This document shows, one piece after another, positions 45,800 through 57,950 of a stretch of DNA of 64,000 nucleotides. The notes beneath the pieces are model-generated. The model made no database searches, was not told the origin of the DNA, and was given only the letters and a program-made list of their open reading frames with translations. Numbering within the stretch: the first letter of the stretch is position 1; each line of letters opens with the position of its first letter. The translations under genes were made by a program, and so were the position numbers. The stretch comes from Athripsodes cinereus (lineage: Eukaryota; Arthropoda; Insecta; Trichoptera; Leptoceridae): contig OX388305.1 of assembly GCA_947579605.1 (NCBI GenBank), positions 36,531,542 to 36,595,541 on the forward strand, given 5' to 3'.

Positions 45800-46330
45800 T
45801 TTATCAAATTTTAGTTCATATAGATATCTAAGTATATATGTATCTATAACTATGCCGAGATTATTGATTGTTTTATATATTCCAATTTAATTTCATAATT
45901 AACATGTTTTATAACGATAATCATATGTAAATTAATCTACACGTTTTATAATAATTACTAAATTTGGAACGAGTCTGCGATATTTTATAATTAAAACAAA
46001 CTTTTATCATTAATTTACAAAAGCTAATAGATACAACAGGTTGATACAAACTAATAAGCTCACCAATCATCATAAAAAATAAATATTTCTCTACCGAAAT
46101 TCAAATTCAACATAATAAATGTGATAAAGAGAATAATTAAGTGTTTAACACACATAGGAAGATAATTATTTTTACAATTTGATTCCCGTATTTCGTAGAA
46201 AATTTTCTCTTCTTGTTTATTTTTTTTTTTTAATTCGAGCCTTATATCTATTTAAATATTCACAGTTGACCACACTGCCATTCATATCGTTCCATTTTTT
46301 AGTTTTTTTTAAGTAACTGATTTGCCGATA
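45800..46330. other. Unassigned AT-rich sequence
   Basis: No gene or repeat recognised. Confidence 0.5.
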
Positions 46331-46337
46331 ATGGTAC

Positions 46338-46549
46338 CAGCAGGGTTACCCTTGATGCAATCTAAATACGATCTTCTTAATCCTACGATGCACAAAGTTA
46401 CTATAGCCAAAAATGCGTGCAAGCCACGATTATTCTCAGCTACCATGGGATTAGCATGCACGCATTTTTGACATGTCACTTCGCGCATGGGTTGAGATCA
46501 AGACAAGATTGAAATGGTATTTAGATTGTGTCGAGAGTAACCCTACTGA
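46338..46549. mobile_element. MITE with CAGYAGGGTTAC inverted termini
   Basis: Left end CAGCAGGGTTACCCTTGATG, CAATCTAAATACGATCTT. The right end read in reverse is CAGTAGGGTTACTCTCGACA, CAATCTAAATACCATTTC. Inverted repeats span about 38 bp with several mismatches. The CAG start resembles hAT elements, but no 8-bp target duplication is visible. No coding. Confidence 0.6.
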
Positions 46550-46899
46550 AATATAAATAACATCATTTTTATTTCATTATGGCGCCATGTATTATGAGGA
46601 AATCCACAATCGTCTATTATACGGTTTTTTCTCTTCATATACATCTATTCATAAACAATAAAAGACGATGCTTGTATTTTCCATAATTATTATTGTGTCT
46701 TTCTTTAGTTGTATTTATTTAAATTGTCAATTTATTTACTAATCAGGTTTTAGTTATACCTACTATAAATTGTATCGAATAACATACATCAGTGTCCATA
46801 TCAACATTAACTCTAGTATGTAGATTCCTACATCTAAAAGTACCTACTGATATAAAAATCTGAAAAAATAAGTACGAAGGAAGAACTTTATATCAATGA

Positions 46900-47435
46900 T
46901 GGTTGGAAATCTGTTGCGGAGATACCTATAAAGGGTTTAAAGATCTTTAATCAACAAGCTCCTTGTCGAGACATATGTACAGAGTACCTTATAAGACGGC
47001 TGAGAGATGTGGTGCCTATCTGAAAGAGACTAGAGGCTTGTGAGATTTAGTTCTGTAGATAGATTCTGTGAATTTTTTGGAGGAATTGCATCTCAAATGA
47101 TGAAGTTCTTAACAGAATGAAATGAGAAAGTCACCTACTCAATACCGTCTCGGAAAGACGCGCCAGATGGATTTAACACATAATGCGTCACGAAAACCTT
47201 CTACAAGATACAGTAGAAAGAATGGCTGAAATGACAAATCATAGGAGGGCGCCCACATACCTTGACGATCCTGCGAGGACATGAGCTTATCTATGAAGAC
47301 CTGAAGAGAGACGCATAGAATAAAGCGCAATGCAAAGAAAGATGCAGAAGCTAACTGCAAATCAATCCACAAGACCAGAGAGAAAAAGACTTTGAAGACT
47401 AAAGTTTCGACCATCGGAAGTAAGTAGAAGTAATT
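46900..47435 (+). pseudogene. RTE-like LINE C-terminal relic, heavily broken
   Basis: Frames include VAEIPIKGLKIFNQQAPCRD and RARWIQHIMRHENLLQDTVE then RMAEMTNHRRAPTYLDDPAR. A final FDHRK with a stop and GTAAGTAGAAGTAA tail matches the QGLFGHRK end at 41750. Stops and shifts are frequent. Confidence 0.5.
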
Positions 47436-47439
47436 TTAG

Positions 47440-49660
47440 TGTATATAAAATACAAACAAAAACTATAATTTATAAATGCATGCATCGTGTCTGTGATTGT
47501 GTCTGGTTGAAGCGACAGTAGTATTGTGCGTTATAATAAAAAAACGAACATATTGTTTGGTACCTAAAGACAAAGTACATTATAATGCTTTGGAAATGTC
47601 GTCTTAATTTTTGACACAGTGTAGACCCCTGGATTTAACTGTAAATGTTGTAAGTAGATAATGTTAATTTTAACAATGTCACGCTGGTACGATCACAGCC
47701 ACACCTGAAATATAACTGTCCATTAAAGGAGAGTCATATTATTATGAGGAGTTACATATTATCTCATGTTATTGTATGTGTATTATATGTTACATAGTGC
47801 CTACCTGTTGCTCCACGTGTGGTATATGGGCGCCTGCAAGATGAACGCACCCACGTGAAACACAAAAAAACTGACACGTATTGAAATTGGTCTGTTAACT
47901 TTATGTTATTTTAGACGAATATCATTAAAATTTAATAGACTTTTAACATTTGGCATTATAATTTCTAACTGAAAACATTCTTGTTTGTGATAAACCTGCT
48001 AAAATTATTCTATTTCTCATCTCTTTTTAGTATGTAAAGAATCTGATAAATTTAAAATTCAGTTAAAACGTCATGATTATTCGGGTAAGAAGTGGGATTC
48101 TAACTACGGACCCTCTAATGGTAAGATTTAAATTTTAACATTAGGCTGCTGCATACTATTAAACGTGAATTAAATAACCTTATTTTCGAGATATAATTGT
48201 GTATTTACATTGTTTCCAACATGACCAAGTAGTGTAAAAATGATTGTCGAGTAGGTGTTCCAATAACTACTGCAGAAGAAGATTCAATGGGGAACGTGCA
48301 TGTGTGAGGAATATGAATAAATGTTATTAATTTATATTAATAATTATACGCTGATCACGAATATCCTGAGAAGAAATGACCAAATAAAACTTTTCATTCA
48401 TTATTTTCATTTTAAAAATCCATATTAACAATTTCAAACGCCATGTTATTTAATCAGCCCATTATAATGTCTTATATTGATCAATTTTTAACAAGCTTTA
48501 TTGAATGGTTTATACGTATCTTATTATTTTTTGATTATGTTTTGTTCTTTTTTCATAGTTACTCCTTGTCCATCGGTAGACCTTTTTGCGACGAAGTACG
48601 AAAATTGCTTTTTCAAATGGTGATAAAAGCCTTAAAAGTGCACATTTAAAAATATAAAAAGCACAATAATTATTCTAATTTTCTGTACTATTTTTTGAGC
48701 TGATTTTTTTTGTGAAAGTTCCCCATTATTGTTATGAAAAATAATTTTTACCGACCACAATCCAAAGAAGCGGCAGTAACTTCATCAAAGAGGATAATAA
48801 ATTAATAATCCTATACACTGGTATTATTTTCAAGAAGCTGGCTGCACTCATAAAAACCATAAGTTATATTGTTATTGAAATATAATAGTTTTCTACTTCA
48901 CAAAAATTCTAACTCGTGTAGAAGACATACTGTTTATGAAATATATTAATGCTAAAAGGTCAACATAACTAGAGAACCGAAGAGTTCTTCGGTTTTACGC
49001 ATTTTTTATTTCACCGATGACTATTTTATCTGCAAGTCAAATTAAAATAGTAGATATTTTGTGTATTAGCATTTTTATCACAATAAAAATTAGTATTATT
49101 TTTATAACAAATATAATATTTTAATTTTATCAATAAAATTTATTGTTATTATCACACAATATTTTTGTATAAAAGTAATAATATTACTATATATAATAAC
49201 ATAATACCTACACATAATTTATACAAATTCATTCACGGTTTTATGACACATCTGCCATTCAGAAGAAATCGTTTAAAAATTGAATTAATTTATATTATAA
49301 TAGATTTTCAAGGAATAACTTATATATACCTATACCTATGTATATGGTTCACAAATTATGTTTGCCTATATATTTAAATCTACCAATATATACCTAAATA
49401 CCTATAGACATGATCCATGCCAAGCTTTTCAAAAAATACACAAACAAATATACAAATAGTGAACACTATTACTACCTACTTGTAATGAAAATAAAATATG
49501 TCCAACACTTCCATGAATATAAAATATACATATATAATTTGTAAAAAGTACATCTGAATAATTTTATGCATATTTAAATTAGGTATACAGAAATTGAAAA
49601 TAATTTCCGGAAAATAGCAAATTCCTTCCTCAAAACTCGCGTAAAATTATAAATTCGATA
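47440..49660. other. Long unassigned AT-rich stretch
   Basis: No gene, RNA gene or repeat boundary that I can support. The frame at 48443-48649 is AT-rich and hydrophobic, with no family resemblance. Confidence 0.55.
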
Positions 49661-49669
49661 TAAATAATT

Positions 49670-49760
49670 TATTAATGAAACACGATATATTCCACTATTG
49701 ACTTTAATTTTGCGAGCCGGCTTTCAAAAGCTTCCGCACTCGTCGTCAGGCAAAAGCAAA
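49670..49760 (-). repeat. Hammerhead module with downstream block
   Basis: After the core: AAATTAAAGTCAATAGTGGA, ATATATCGTGTTTCATTAAT. Closely matches the block after the motif at 54615-54668. Confidence 0.6.
49708..49755 (-). ncRNA. Hammerhead-ribozyme-like motif, 6-bp helix I
   Basis: TTTTGC, CTGACGA, extra C, helix II region GAGTGCGGAAGCTTTT, GAA, palindrome AGCCGGCT, C, then GCAAAA. TTTTGC and GCAAAA pair perfectly as helix I, and helix III is 8 bases of self-complement. Helix II has weakened outer pairs. All core bases are intact. The best single copy for a cleavage test. Confidence 0.7.
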
Positions 49761-49764
49761 GTGA

Positions 49765-50750
49765 AGTTAGAAATCACTTATGATTATGAATATCGATTAT
49801 GAAGTCAAGATTATTTGAACATTTAGCCGTAGCCCCACACAAATTAATTCACGGGAAAAAGATTTTAAAATCCTGTTTTGGAATAGCATATTTCAGGATA
49901 GCAAGAAAATAATACTGTTGACGTATAGCGTAGTAAGTGACAAAATGTTTCCCATATTATTTCTATCAAAATAAATAAATTTATTGTTTGGACCTTTCTT
50001 CATTTCTGTCACTGACAGCTGATACATAATTAGGTACATCGTATGTACGAAATATTCCTAATTTTCTAGTTAAGTACCTATGTATATTCTTCGCATGATT
50101 TTTGTATGTAGTAGATACATATTATTATCTACGAGGTATGTGTTTATACGAGTATCTTTGACAGTCGAGTCACGTACTACGTTTGATTTCGTAACATCTT
50201 ATTTTTCACCTTATATTTGACACAAAACAGTTTATCTTTGACGGATCCCACGATTTCCTTTGAGAAATCTAACATTTTCTCTTGATACTCGACTATTATT
50301 CTTACTTGATAGATGCCTATTTGTTATTTCTTTCAAAACTTCCTTTAGTAGGCGTGTGAACTATATAAGAACACATGATTTTTGTACAAAACTAAATCTC
50401 TCGGTCTTTTATTTATAACAGCAACATTTTATTTGTGTAGATTCAATAACAGGTATAAACAAGAAATATTGGCTATTTGAACACTTGTTTGAATGGATAT
50501 AACGAGCACAGCTAATCCCAAATAAATCAGCAAACGTAGCATATTTTCTTTTAAATGGTTGCCGATAAGCTAGGCTTTTATTTTCTTCATGTTTTAAATA
50601 AGTATATCTTGAACAATTGTACTAGAATGAGGTAGGTAGATGAATATTAAACATTTATGGATAATCTGAATACCTACTTATGTTTATATTTAAGTAACTA
50701 TAATTCAATGTCTTGAAAAATAGTGAAGGTACCGTAATACAGCTTACATG
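49765..50750. other. Unassigned AT-rich sequence
   Basis: No gene or repeat recognised. Confidence 0.5.
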
Positions 50751-50792
50751 ATAAATCTATATACCTATATAAAAGAAAGTGGTGTTAGTTAC

Positions 50793-51040
50793 ATTCGGCT
50801 GAGAGGAATGGTGCTCGGAGACGTGGACGTCCTAGGATTAAATGGCAAGATCGTTTAAATCAAATCCTACAGGACGGTCATGTGTTGAGCACATTGAACA
50901 AGAGAGCATGCATGAGGAATTGTATGACAGTGACGGAAGCGAAAGATGTATGCAAGGATAGAAGGAAGTGGCGCTCGATCCTTTCTGCCTACCCCGCGAG
51001 GGAAGCGGCGTGATGGTATATATGTATGTATGTACCTATG
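50793..51040 (+). pseudogene. RTE-like LINE 3' end inserted in Helitron-like element
   Basis: The frame reads RRRGRPRIKWQDRLNQILQD, then GHVLSTLNKRACMRNCMTVT and EAKDVCKDRRKWRSILSAYP before ARKA and a stop. GRPR--W-D...MTV-EA-D...DR-KWR is the RTE-clade C-terminus. A GTGATGGTATATATGTATGT tail follows. TAGTTAC at 50786-50792 and 51041-51047 is the 7-bp target duplication. The insertion is only 248 bp, so severely 5'-truncated. Confidence 0.8.
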
Positions 51041-51367
51041 TAGTTACACCATTTACATATAACTCAAGAATGCCTGTACCAATTTGAATTATCTCTGATT
51101 TGTTTGATTTTTCTCCGCCCCGAATAGCCGATAGGCTATTAAAATATCTTACAAATTGACGGGAAGAAAAATTACGAAAAAAAATATTTACGGCATACAT
51201 TTTTAATTTTAATAAAAAATGCAATATGGAGAAATATACAAAATCGAAGACGACGTTTTTTTATAGATTAGCCTATTTACAGATTAATTTTTGTATACAT
51301 TTTCAAATTTAACTTTGAGTGACGCAAAGGTAACAACTGCCATGTCATTCATTGTTGCTTATATATA

Positions 51368-51392
51368 TTAAATAAATAAATAAATAAATAAA
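51368..51392. repeat. (AAAT)n microsatellite
   Basis: Six units, inside the Helitron-like element. Confidence 0.8.
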
Positions 51393-51669
51393 TCTGTGGT
51401 TCTGAAATTTCAGTTTTGAAAAAATCATGGAAATAATGTTTATAAATTTAAAATGAATAGGTATCTACCTAAAAAAAATTGTGCCTACATAATTATATTA
51501 CGTACAAATCTGAGTTAAGTATAATTTTTGTTCAACATAAATGTATTTTATTTTTAAACACTATACGATGACACACTTGGACAATTACGGGGGTTTGTAA
51601 ACAGATTAAAAATATTAATCATTCATTGATTCTTAAGCGGTACGAAGTTCGCTGGGTCAGCTAGTATAT

Positions 51670-52350
51670 TATATTTAAAGTGAAATAAAGAGAAGACAAG
51701 TTTAAGTATATTTATGTTGAGAATTTGTTATTATTAAAACATTTCGCCATCATAGTGTACGAGTATGTGTGACAAGTTAATCAAATTAAATTGATAAATC
51801 AAGAATCTCTATGTCGTGTCTTGTAACAAATATTATTGTGATGATAATAATAAAGAGTCTTTATTGTATTTGGAAATAATAAATTGACAATTATCAATCA
51901 TATTATGTTCTTGCGCAATGTCATATTTCTTTGTCATGTTCGATGTGTCTTCAAATATATTAAATAGGTAGATATGGAAGTACCTGTTTAAAGAACAAAC
52001 TACATATTAACATTAGGTATGTAGTACAAAAAAAACATTATATCTTATACGTTGTATTTTTATCTACAAAAAATCGTTGATATTTGTGACCAAATGTGAC
52101 AAAATACTTCGTTATATTAATTTACCACAATTCCAATGAAAATAACTTTTTTTAATATAGACGATTCATCAGAAAACCGATGATTTCCACCTATTACATT
52201 CATGAACGATTTTACAACTGATGAAAGTATAAATTGTTTTAAATTCACTTTGTACTTTTAGGAAAAATGAATAGAAGAACTTAGCTCGTATTTAAATCAA
52301 TATTTTTTATTAGACGTGCAAACTGTATCAGAAGATTCATTAGAAGTACT
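51670..52350. other. Unassigned AT-rich sequence
   Basis: No gene or repeat recognised. Confidence 0.5.
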
Positions 52351-52359
52351 GACCTGTGA

Positions 52360-52450
52360 GGTTACTCTTGACAAAATATAAATACGATCTTAATCTTAAT
52401 CATACGACGAGTGAAGTGACTATTAGTCAAAAATTTGTGCACACCAATCC
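52360..52450. mobile_element. MITE fragment (GGTTACTCTTGACA family)
   Basis: GAGGTTACTCTTGACAAAAT, ATACGATCTTAATCTTAATC, ATACGACGAGTG. Matches 37137-37260. Confidence 0.45.
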
Positions 52451-52459
52451 CGCGGTAAT

Positions 52460-53310
52460 GGTAAAGACTGAAGACAGAAATGGTAGAGAATGACTTGGCG
52501 ACATTTATAAGATGTATAAAGTGAAGAAGGACATGTCACTATCACAGAACTGTGTCACATATATAGATTTAGAAACTAGAAAAAAATAGGGAGAAATGGA
52601 GAAGAAAATACAAACTCGTTGCACACCAATGCAATGGATTGTAACACACCATATAAGGTTTGTATACTTCAATTTCTATTCGATAAACTTACATTTAAGT
52701 TGTATGAAACATGAAGTGTGAATATAAAAGTTGTTTACATAAATAAGCACGAGTAGAGCTTATGTTATTTAAACCTTCTGAAGTAGTTTTTCTTCTCGAT
52801 TATTGAGAGCAATAACTTAAAACGGACAAATAAGGAAAATTACCATGTCGATTTGTCTTTAGTATTTTCCATAGCCATGTTTCTTATTGTGTAGTGGGAC
52901 ATTATATCGCATGTACTTAGTTTTATTATTCTTCATTGTTAATTGTATGTAAGGACTTGTTCTTTCGTATATTGAAATACGGACTCCAAGAATATATTAT
53001 TATACAGTAGTCTCGTATTACTTGATAGGAACATGGACACTGTTTAATGTGGTGTTAATAGCTAGAACATAATGTATGTATCACAATATAAATGTAATTA
53101 CAATTACTCATCGTTAGATAGTTTATGAAATATATTAATATATAAATTAGGGTAATACCTAGTATTTCTAAGAAATTGTGTAATGTTTTCCATGGAAGAA
53201 TGGATCGCTTTTATAAAAACAATGTCCAGCAGCGTCTTTAAAAATTTAAAAGTCTTCCAAGAGATTAGTTTTAATTTGCTTATATTCGTATATTTAAAAG
53301 CCTATGTCTA
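52460..53310. other. Unassigned AT-rich sequence
   Basis: No gene or repeat recognised. Confidence 0.5.
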
Positions 53311-53321
53311 ACAGATGTACT

Positions 53322-54148
53322 TAGAGGGTATCTTTTCCCGGATTATTTTTGTTCCCGGGAAACGGGAAATTTTAAAATGAATTTCCCGGGAATCCCGGGA
53401 AATTCATTATCATATTTATAAATATTCAATTTTCGACAAATTTGGTATAAAAACTCTCATAACTTGTTGACCCTTGCAAACATTTTGATTTGATAAAAAA
53501 AAACAAATTTTTGTTACCAATATAAGTAATTTGCTTAAAAAAAACTAAATAGCTGACTGACGAGATTTATTTAGGTACTCTATGTTATATCAAAATAAAA
53601 ATTGTTTACAAAATATATAAACTTTTAATTTTTGATCATCCTATCAAGCAAAAAAATGTTATGGATTTTGGCAAAGCTTTTTAAAGATTTTTTATATCGG
53701 TTAATATCCATGAATAAAACAAAAAAAATGACAGTTGGCTGCACTAATATTTTTAAGAACTATCTAACTTTTCGAAATATGTAAAAAAAACATGAAAAAT
53801 TGTAGGATTCTTATACATTGTCGGCCAAACACACCTCCGATTTCGAATTATATTTAGAATAATATTATGCTTCTTTCAAACGAATACATTGAAGCTATAA
53901 TTAAGTTTTTTTTTTAAGTATAACACTTATATTGGTAATTAATATTATTTTTCATATCAAAATATTCGTCAGCTTCTACAAGTTTATCACGACTATTACA
54001 GTTAACTAAACAAAGATTTCGGAATCGGTATGGCAATCTGCATGACTAATAATTTGTATTTTTTCCCGGGAAAGGATTCGTTTTTTTCCCGGGAAACGGG
54101 AAATAAAAATTAGAGGGTTTTCCCGGGAATTCCCGGGAGTAACCCTCT
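53322..54148. mobile_element. hAT-like element with clustered CCCGGGAA sites
   Basis: Termini TAGAGGGTATC and, reversed, AGAGGGTTACTCCCGGGAAT are flanked by GATGTACT (53314-53321) and CATGTACT (54149-54156), an 8-bp duplication with one mismatch. Both ends carry clusters of TTCCCGGGAA-type palindromes, while the 650-bp interior is AT-rich and non-coding. Clustered subterminal motifs are typical transposase-binding sites in hAT elements. Non-autonomous. Confidence 0.65.
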
Positions 54149-54159
54149 CATGTACTGTA

Positions 54160-54240
54160 AGATAATATTTTTTTGAGTTTAATTTATCAACAATGGTTCT
54201 TAGTGGAAGTTCAAATTAATAATTTATTAATTAAACAAGA
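54160..54240 (-). repeat. Segment shared with hammerhead-module flanks
   Basis: The minus strand contains TTGAACTTCCACTAAGAACC and ATTGTTGATAAATT, related to ATGAATTTCCACCAAGAACC at 30732 and ATGAACTTTCATCAAGAACT at 22673. It may be the sequence that normally follows the module. Confidence 0.4.
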
Positions 54241-54599
54241 TGTATGTGCTTCAAAACGATTGCCAATTCCCCCTGAATATTGAAACATCATTGAGTATGA
54301 CATTCGATACAGTCCATTTGTCTCTTCTCAAATCAATAAAAGCTAATTTTATTATTCTATAATCTTCTAACTATCTTCTCTCTGACAACTTAACAACACT
54401 TTGAGACTGTTTTGGCACAAATCATCCTTGTAGGATGTTATGCCACAAGTGAAAAAAAAAGATGTATGTGTTTCATATAAGACCGTCCATAGCGGCTCAA
54501 AATTATAATAATATGGTTGAAGATACATGATAATAACTCATCTCTTTATATTTTATTTTAATCTATTGTTTTCTATTTGTCACATACTTAACTTGTAAT

Positions 54600-54720
54600 G
54601 AAGGTTCACTTTAATTTTGTCTGACGATGAGAGCGGAAGCTCTTGAAAGCTCTTGCTGGCTTGCAAATTTAATAAAGTCAACAGTGGAATAACTATATAT
54701 CTGTTTTTATTAATCAATTG
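54600..54720 (+). repeat. Hammerhead module with downstream block
   Basis: After the core: AATTTAATAAAGTCAACAGT, GGAATAACTATATATCTGTT, TTTATTAATCAATTG. The downstream block matches 49670-49760. Confidence 0.6.
54615..54668 (+). ncRNA. Hammerhead-ribozyme-like motif
   Basis: TTTTGT, CTGACGA, extra T, hairpin GAGAGC/GCTCTT with loop GGAA, GAA, AGC...GCT helix III with a loop, T, then GCAAAT. Helix I pairs with one G-U. Core bases are intact; helix III is extended by a small internal duplication. Confidence 0.65.
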
Positions 54721-54724
54721 TTCT

Positions 54725-55360
54725 AAGATAATCTACACAAAGGAAAATTATGATTTGTTTCTGCTTTCTTTGAATAAAACAATGGTTTGCGTTATGGATT
54801 CTGATACATTGTATTGAGATGTCTATCAATACAAATAATGGAATAGAATTGGAAGAAATAATGTCTAAGAGTATGGCACCAAGTCTACGAGTGGTGTAAA
54901 GGAAGATGAGTGGGCGCTATGATAGATTGCGTCTGGACTAAAGTTCATTTTGAATCTATGTAGTGTAAAATGTATTCACAGGCAACCATAATGTACGAGT
55001 ATATTATGTAGGTACATTATGATATAAGTATTATGTAAGGATGGATATAAAGCGCAACACTTATTTATGTTACGTTCTTACCTACTACCTACGTATATTT
55101 TTTTTTATATAACCGTTTTGATTATTTCACAGGTGCATTTATCTCTCATAAACAAACTGATGTACCTACCAGTTTTTTGTGATTCTGTACATTAATTACT
55201 GTATTTAGATTTTTGCCTAGTCTGGGCAATGTTCTCCGCTCCGCACTCTACCTATTTAATATTGTATTTGCGTTGTATGTTTTACTATTTTCATTGTTAG
55301 TACATTTATACCTGTAGTTGATTGATTATTACTGTGAAATGATAAGGATGCAATATGTGT
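54725..55360. other. Unassigned AT-rich sequence
   Basis: No gene or repeat recognised. Confidence 0.5.
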
Positions 55361-55370
55361 ACTTCTAGGT

Positions 55371-55546
55371 CAGTGTTTCCCAAGGTGGGGCGTATGCGCC
55401 ACCAGTGGGGCATCACGCCTTAGAGGTGAGGCACCGCGCTTCCACATATTATTGAAAATAGTTTAATTAAAAATGAGGCTGGTGGGGCATATGACTTTTG
55501 AAAAGACTACGGTGGGATACGGCATAAAGAAGGTTGGAAAATACTG
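55371..55546. mobile_element. hAT MITE with perfect 8-bp target duplication
   Basis: Starts CAGTGTTTCCCAAGGTGGGG and ends, reversed, CAGTATTTTCCAACCTT. TTCTAGGT is repeated at 55363-55370 and 55547-55554. The GTGGGGC repeats inside are common in such hAT-derived elements. 176 bp, non-coding. Confidence 0.85.
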
Positions 55547-55559
55547 TTCTAGGTTGTAT

Positions 55560-56080
55560 TTTTTTGTTTTCTCTGTTTACTTTATTTTAATGTTTTTATC
55601 TACTTAATGGTTTTTTTTTCGTTAGAATTATTTTGTTAGCTTAAATGTTTATTCTCCATTGACTAAGTTATAGGTTTCTTAATTGTATGATATTTTACTT
55701 TTTCTGTATTTTCTTTTTTGTTGTTATACGATTGTTTTGTTAAAGGCTTGTAGCCGATTATTGTATAAAATAAATAAAATTCTTCGTTTATTCTATAATA
55801 TCTCATGATAATTTTTTGACGTATTTTTCGACACCATTTTTTATAGTGAATACAAATTGTTGACATAGTTAATGAAACAAAGTTAGAGATATTACATTTT
55901 TGTGAAAAATATTCTACTATAATTGGTAAATTATGCAGTGTCCTTGAAGATCTTTGAAAAGTAATCAACACTTTATATTGTCCAATAAAAAAAATCGCTC
56001 ATAGCAAATGTCAAAAATTAAAATATTTATAAAACCTAAACTATCTTACTGATGAACACAAAACATTGCAATAAAAACAT
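55560..56080. other. Unassigned AT-rich sequence
   Basis: No gene recognised; the minus-strand frame at 55663-55971 is Ile/Lys/Tyr-rich and has no family resemblance. Confidence 0.5.
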
Positions 56081-56084
56081 TTTT

Positions 56085-56222
56085 CATCTTAAATTCAGCG
56101 ATGAGGCTTGCCACACCTTTATAGTTTTATTGGAACAAAGAGGACAGTTTGTAAGGTTATAACATGGTGCAGGTCTGCTGGCTACCCTACATGCAGAAAA
56201 TACCGTTATGGTATAGTAGTAA
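56085..56222 (+). repeat. (TAG)n-tailed LINE-like 3' end, copy 6
   Basis: CATCTTAAATTCAGCGATGA, GGTCTGCTGGCTACCCTACA, CCGTTATGGTATAGTAGTAA. 5'-truncated relative to copy 2. Confidence 0.55.
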
Positions 56223-56478
56223 AGAACACAAAAAAAAATTGCAATAAATATATTGGTATTCCTGCACTTATTTTTTGTTCTACATATTTGCTTCTTAGTA
56301 CACCTATGGAAATATCATATTAGATTTATTATTATTTAGGCCTAACATTATAATCCATAGAAGTGACAAGATCAGACACATTTCCGAATAAGAAGTACCT
56401 AAATCTATCCCACAGAATTCCATACAAAACCTAGAATCCTGACTCATTTACAAAAGTGAGGGAAAAAATCTATGAATT

Positions 56479-56660
56479 TTTGACAGAACGGTCGGCGAAA
56501 GCGTGTGGTGTTTCCTACATTTTATGAAATATTTCTCGCATTTTTATAAAAATATATCATTTTTACATTTATAAAAACGTAATTGGACATTTTTTGAAGT
56601 TCTAGTCGACGTTTTAAGCGATTTACCACACTTCTTTTCGCCAACCGATCTGTCAAAAGT
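56479..56660. mobile_element. Candidate MITE with 30-bp inverted repeats
   Basis: TTGACAGAACGGTCGGCGAA, GCGTGTGGTG on the left is mirrored by CACACTTCTTTTCGCCAACC, GATCTGTCAA on the right. Between them is an AT-rich interior containing a short imperfect TTTTATAAA palindrome. The exact ends and target duplication are not clear. Confidence 0.5.
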
Positions 56661-57039
56661 GCCGAAAAATGGTGCCTCAGTTTATTACAATGAAAATACA
56701 TACGAGTACTCCATCTAGGTATTATATATGAAAATCTATGATCTATCCTAGTACTAAACTGTAAAACCTACCAATTGATGTAGGTTGAGTGACGATCGAT
56801 TTACTGTGCAGGGAGTATCTATGTAACTATGTACAAACATAGTTAATATAATATTATTACAATAGTAAAGCAGAGCCGTTTCCAGGTGTGTTATCTATGT
56901 TGGGACAGTAAAAAAAATGTGACTGTAAATTTCTGATTATTTTTTTAATAAAATTTACCAACGTAACTCATTTAATTAAAAATATTTATTTACCTATTAC
57001 CAAACCAATCTTTCATCACAAGTGAGATTAGATCCTGAA

Positions 57040-57180
57040 TATTGACATGGATTGGCCACGTCGTTATATCCGAAGAAGAAAGGTATTCTGCAGGGTATAC
57101 CCGAGGGCAGAAGACCGTTAGGCAGACCAAGGCAAAGATTGTTAGATAACATAAACTGAGATTTAGAGGATTTGTTTTTA
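57040..57180 (+). pseudogene. RTE-like LINE C-terminus relic
   Basis: A broken version of WIGHVV--EEERYSAG followed by GRRPLGRPRQRLLDNIN, readable only across frameshifts; it stops before the W-S segment. Same family as 9435 and 41580. Confidence 0.6.
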
Positions 57181-57184
57181 TGTA

Positions 57185-57830
57185 TAATATTCGTATAATA
57201 AGTTTATAACATGTGGATGTATGTATAAATTAAAATAAAGAAATAAATTATAATTTTTTTTTTATATATATCCTTTGGATATCATTTAAATTTAATATCT
57301 TTAAAATTATACAGTATCCAACTAATTTTTTGAATAGTTTTGATATAATTAATATTGAACATGAGGTGAAAAACGCTAATTTATTTTCAACTAAACGTTA
57401 TGCAGATTACTACTCTACATCTGAAGACAGATCTGTGAAATAAATTGATTGTTGGATTGGATAATATTTCATGTTCGATTTAAATGTCCATTGTAAGCGA
57501 GTGAAATTCGATACTGATAATAAAATTATACTTTCAATCACCATATATGTATGTAGATAATGTAAATGATATACTAGCAATATTGATAAAATAACTTACC
57601 GTTTCACTTTACAATACTTACATAGAAGTGTTTCAACTAACAAATGAACATGAAAATTTATCGATAAATATTCTATTCTTCTCGAGACCATCCACTCGTT
57701 TGCGAGTGATTTAGATCGATAAATATTCTATTATTACTTCACTGTGTCGGTGTTTAGGTAGTAGAATTCCATATCGAAATAAATAAAACAAGCGTTTTAT
57801 TCTACTATTGTTTTATTCTGTGAGAGAGAC
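57185..57830. other. Unassigned AT-rich sequence
   Basis: A short direct repeat ATCGATAAATATTCTATT (57659 and 57715) is the only structure noticed. Confidence 0.5.
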
Positions 57831-57837
57831 GTCTTCT

Positions 57838-57950
57838 ATCTCATCACGGCATATCCCACAAGTGGGGTAGCCAGCAGACCAGCTGCATATAAAACATGCA
57901 AGCTGACTTCTCCGTGCCAATATATACGTCTTTCGTCTTAGAAGGACATT
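57838..57950 (-). repeat. (TAG)n-tailed LINE-like 3' end, copy 7
   Basis: 3' portion only: ATATCCCACAAGTGGGGTAG, CCAGCAGACCAGCTGCATAT, GACTTCTCCGTGCC on the plus strand (antisense). Confidence 0.55.

Larger units (their letters stand above)
50756..51664 (+). mobile_element. Helitron-like element split by an RTE insertion
   Basis: Starts A|TCTATATACCTATATAAAAG, then AAAGTGGTGTTAGTTAC, and ends TACGAAGTTCGCTGGGTCAG CTAG|T. The start continues after the insertion at 51041 with TAGTTACACCATTTACATAT and AACTCAAGAATGCCTGTACC. A-T target and TC/CTAG ends fit Helitrons. About 650 bp without the insert; no Rep/helicase coding is seen. Confidence 0.6.

Noticed and set aside
47139..47414. 91-codon minus-strand frame
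   Set aside because: Antisense to an RTE-like relic that ends FDHRK on the plus strand.
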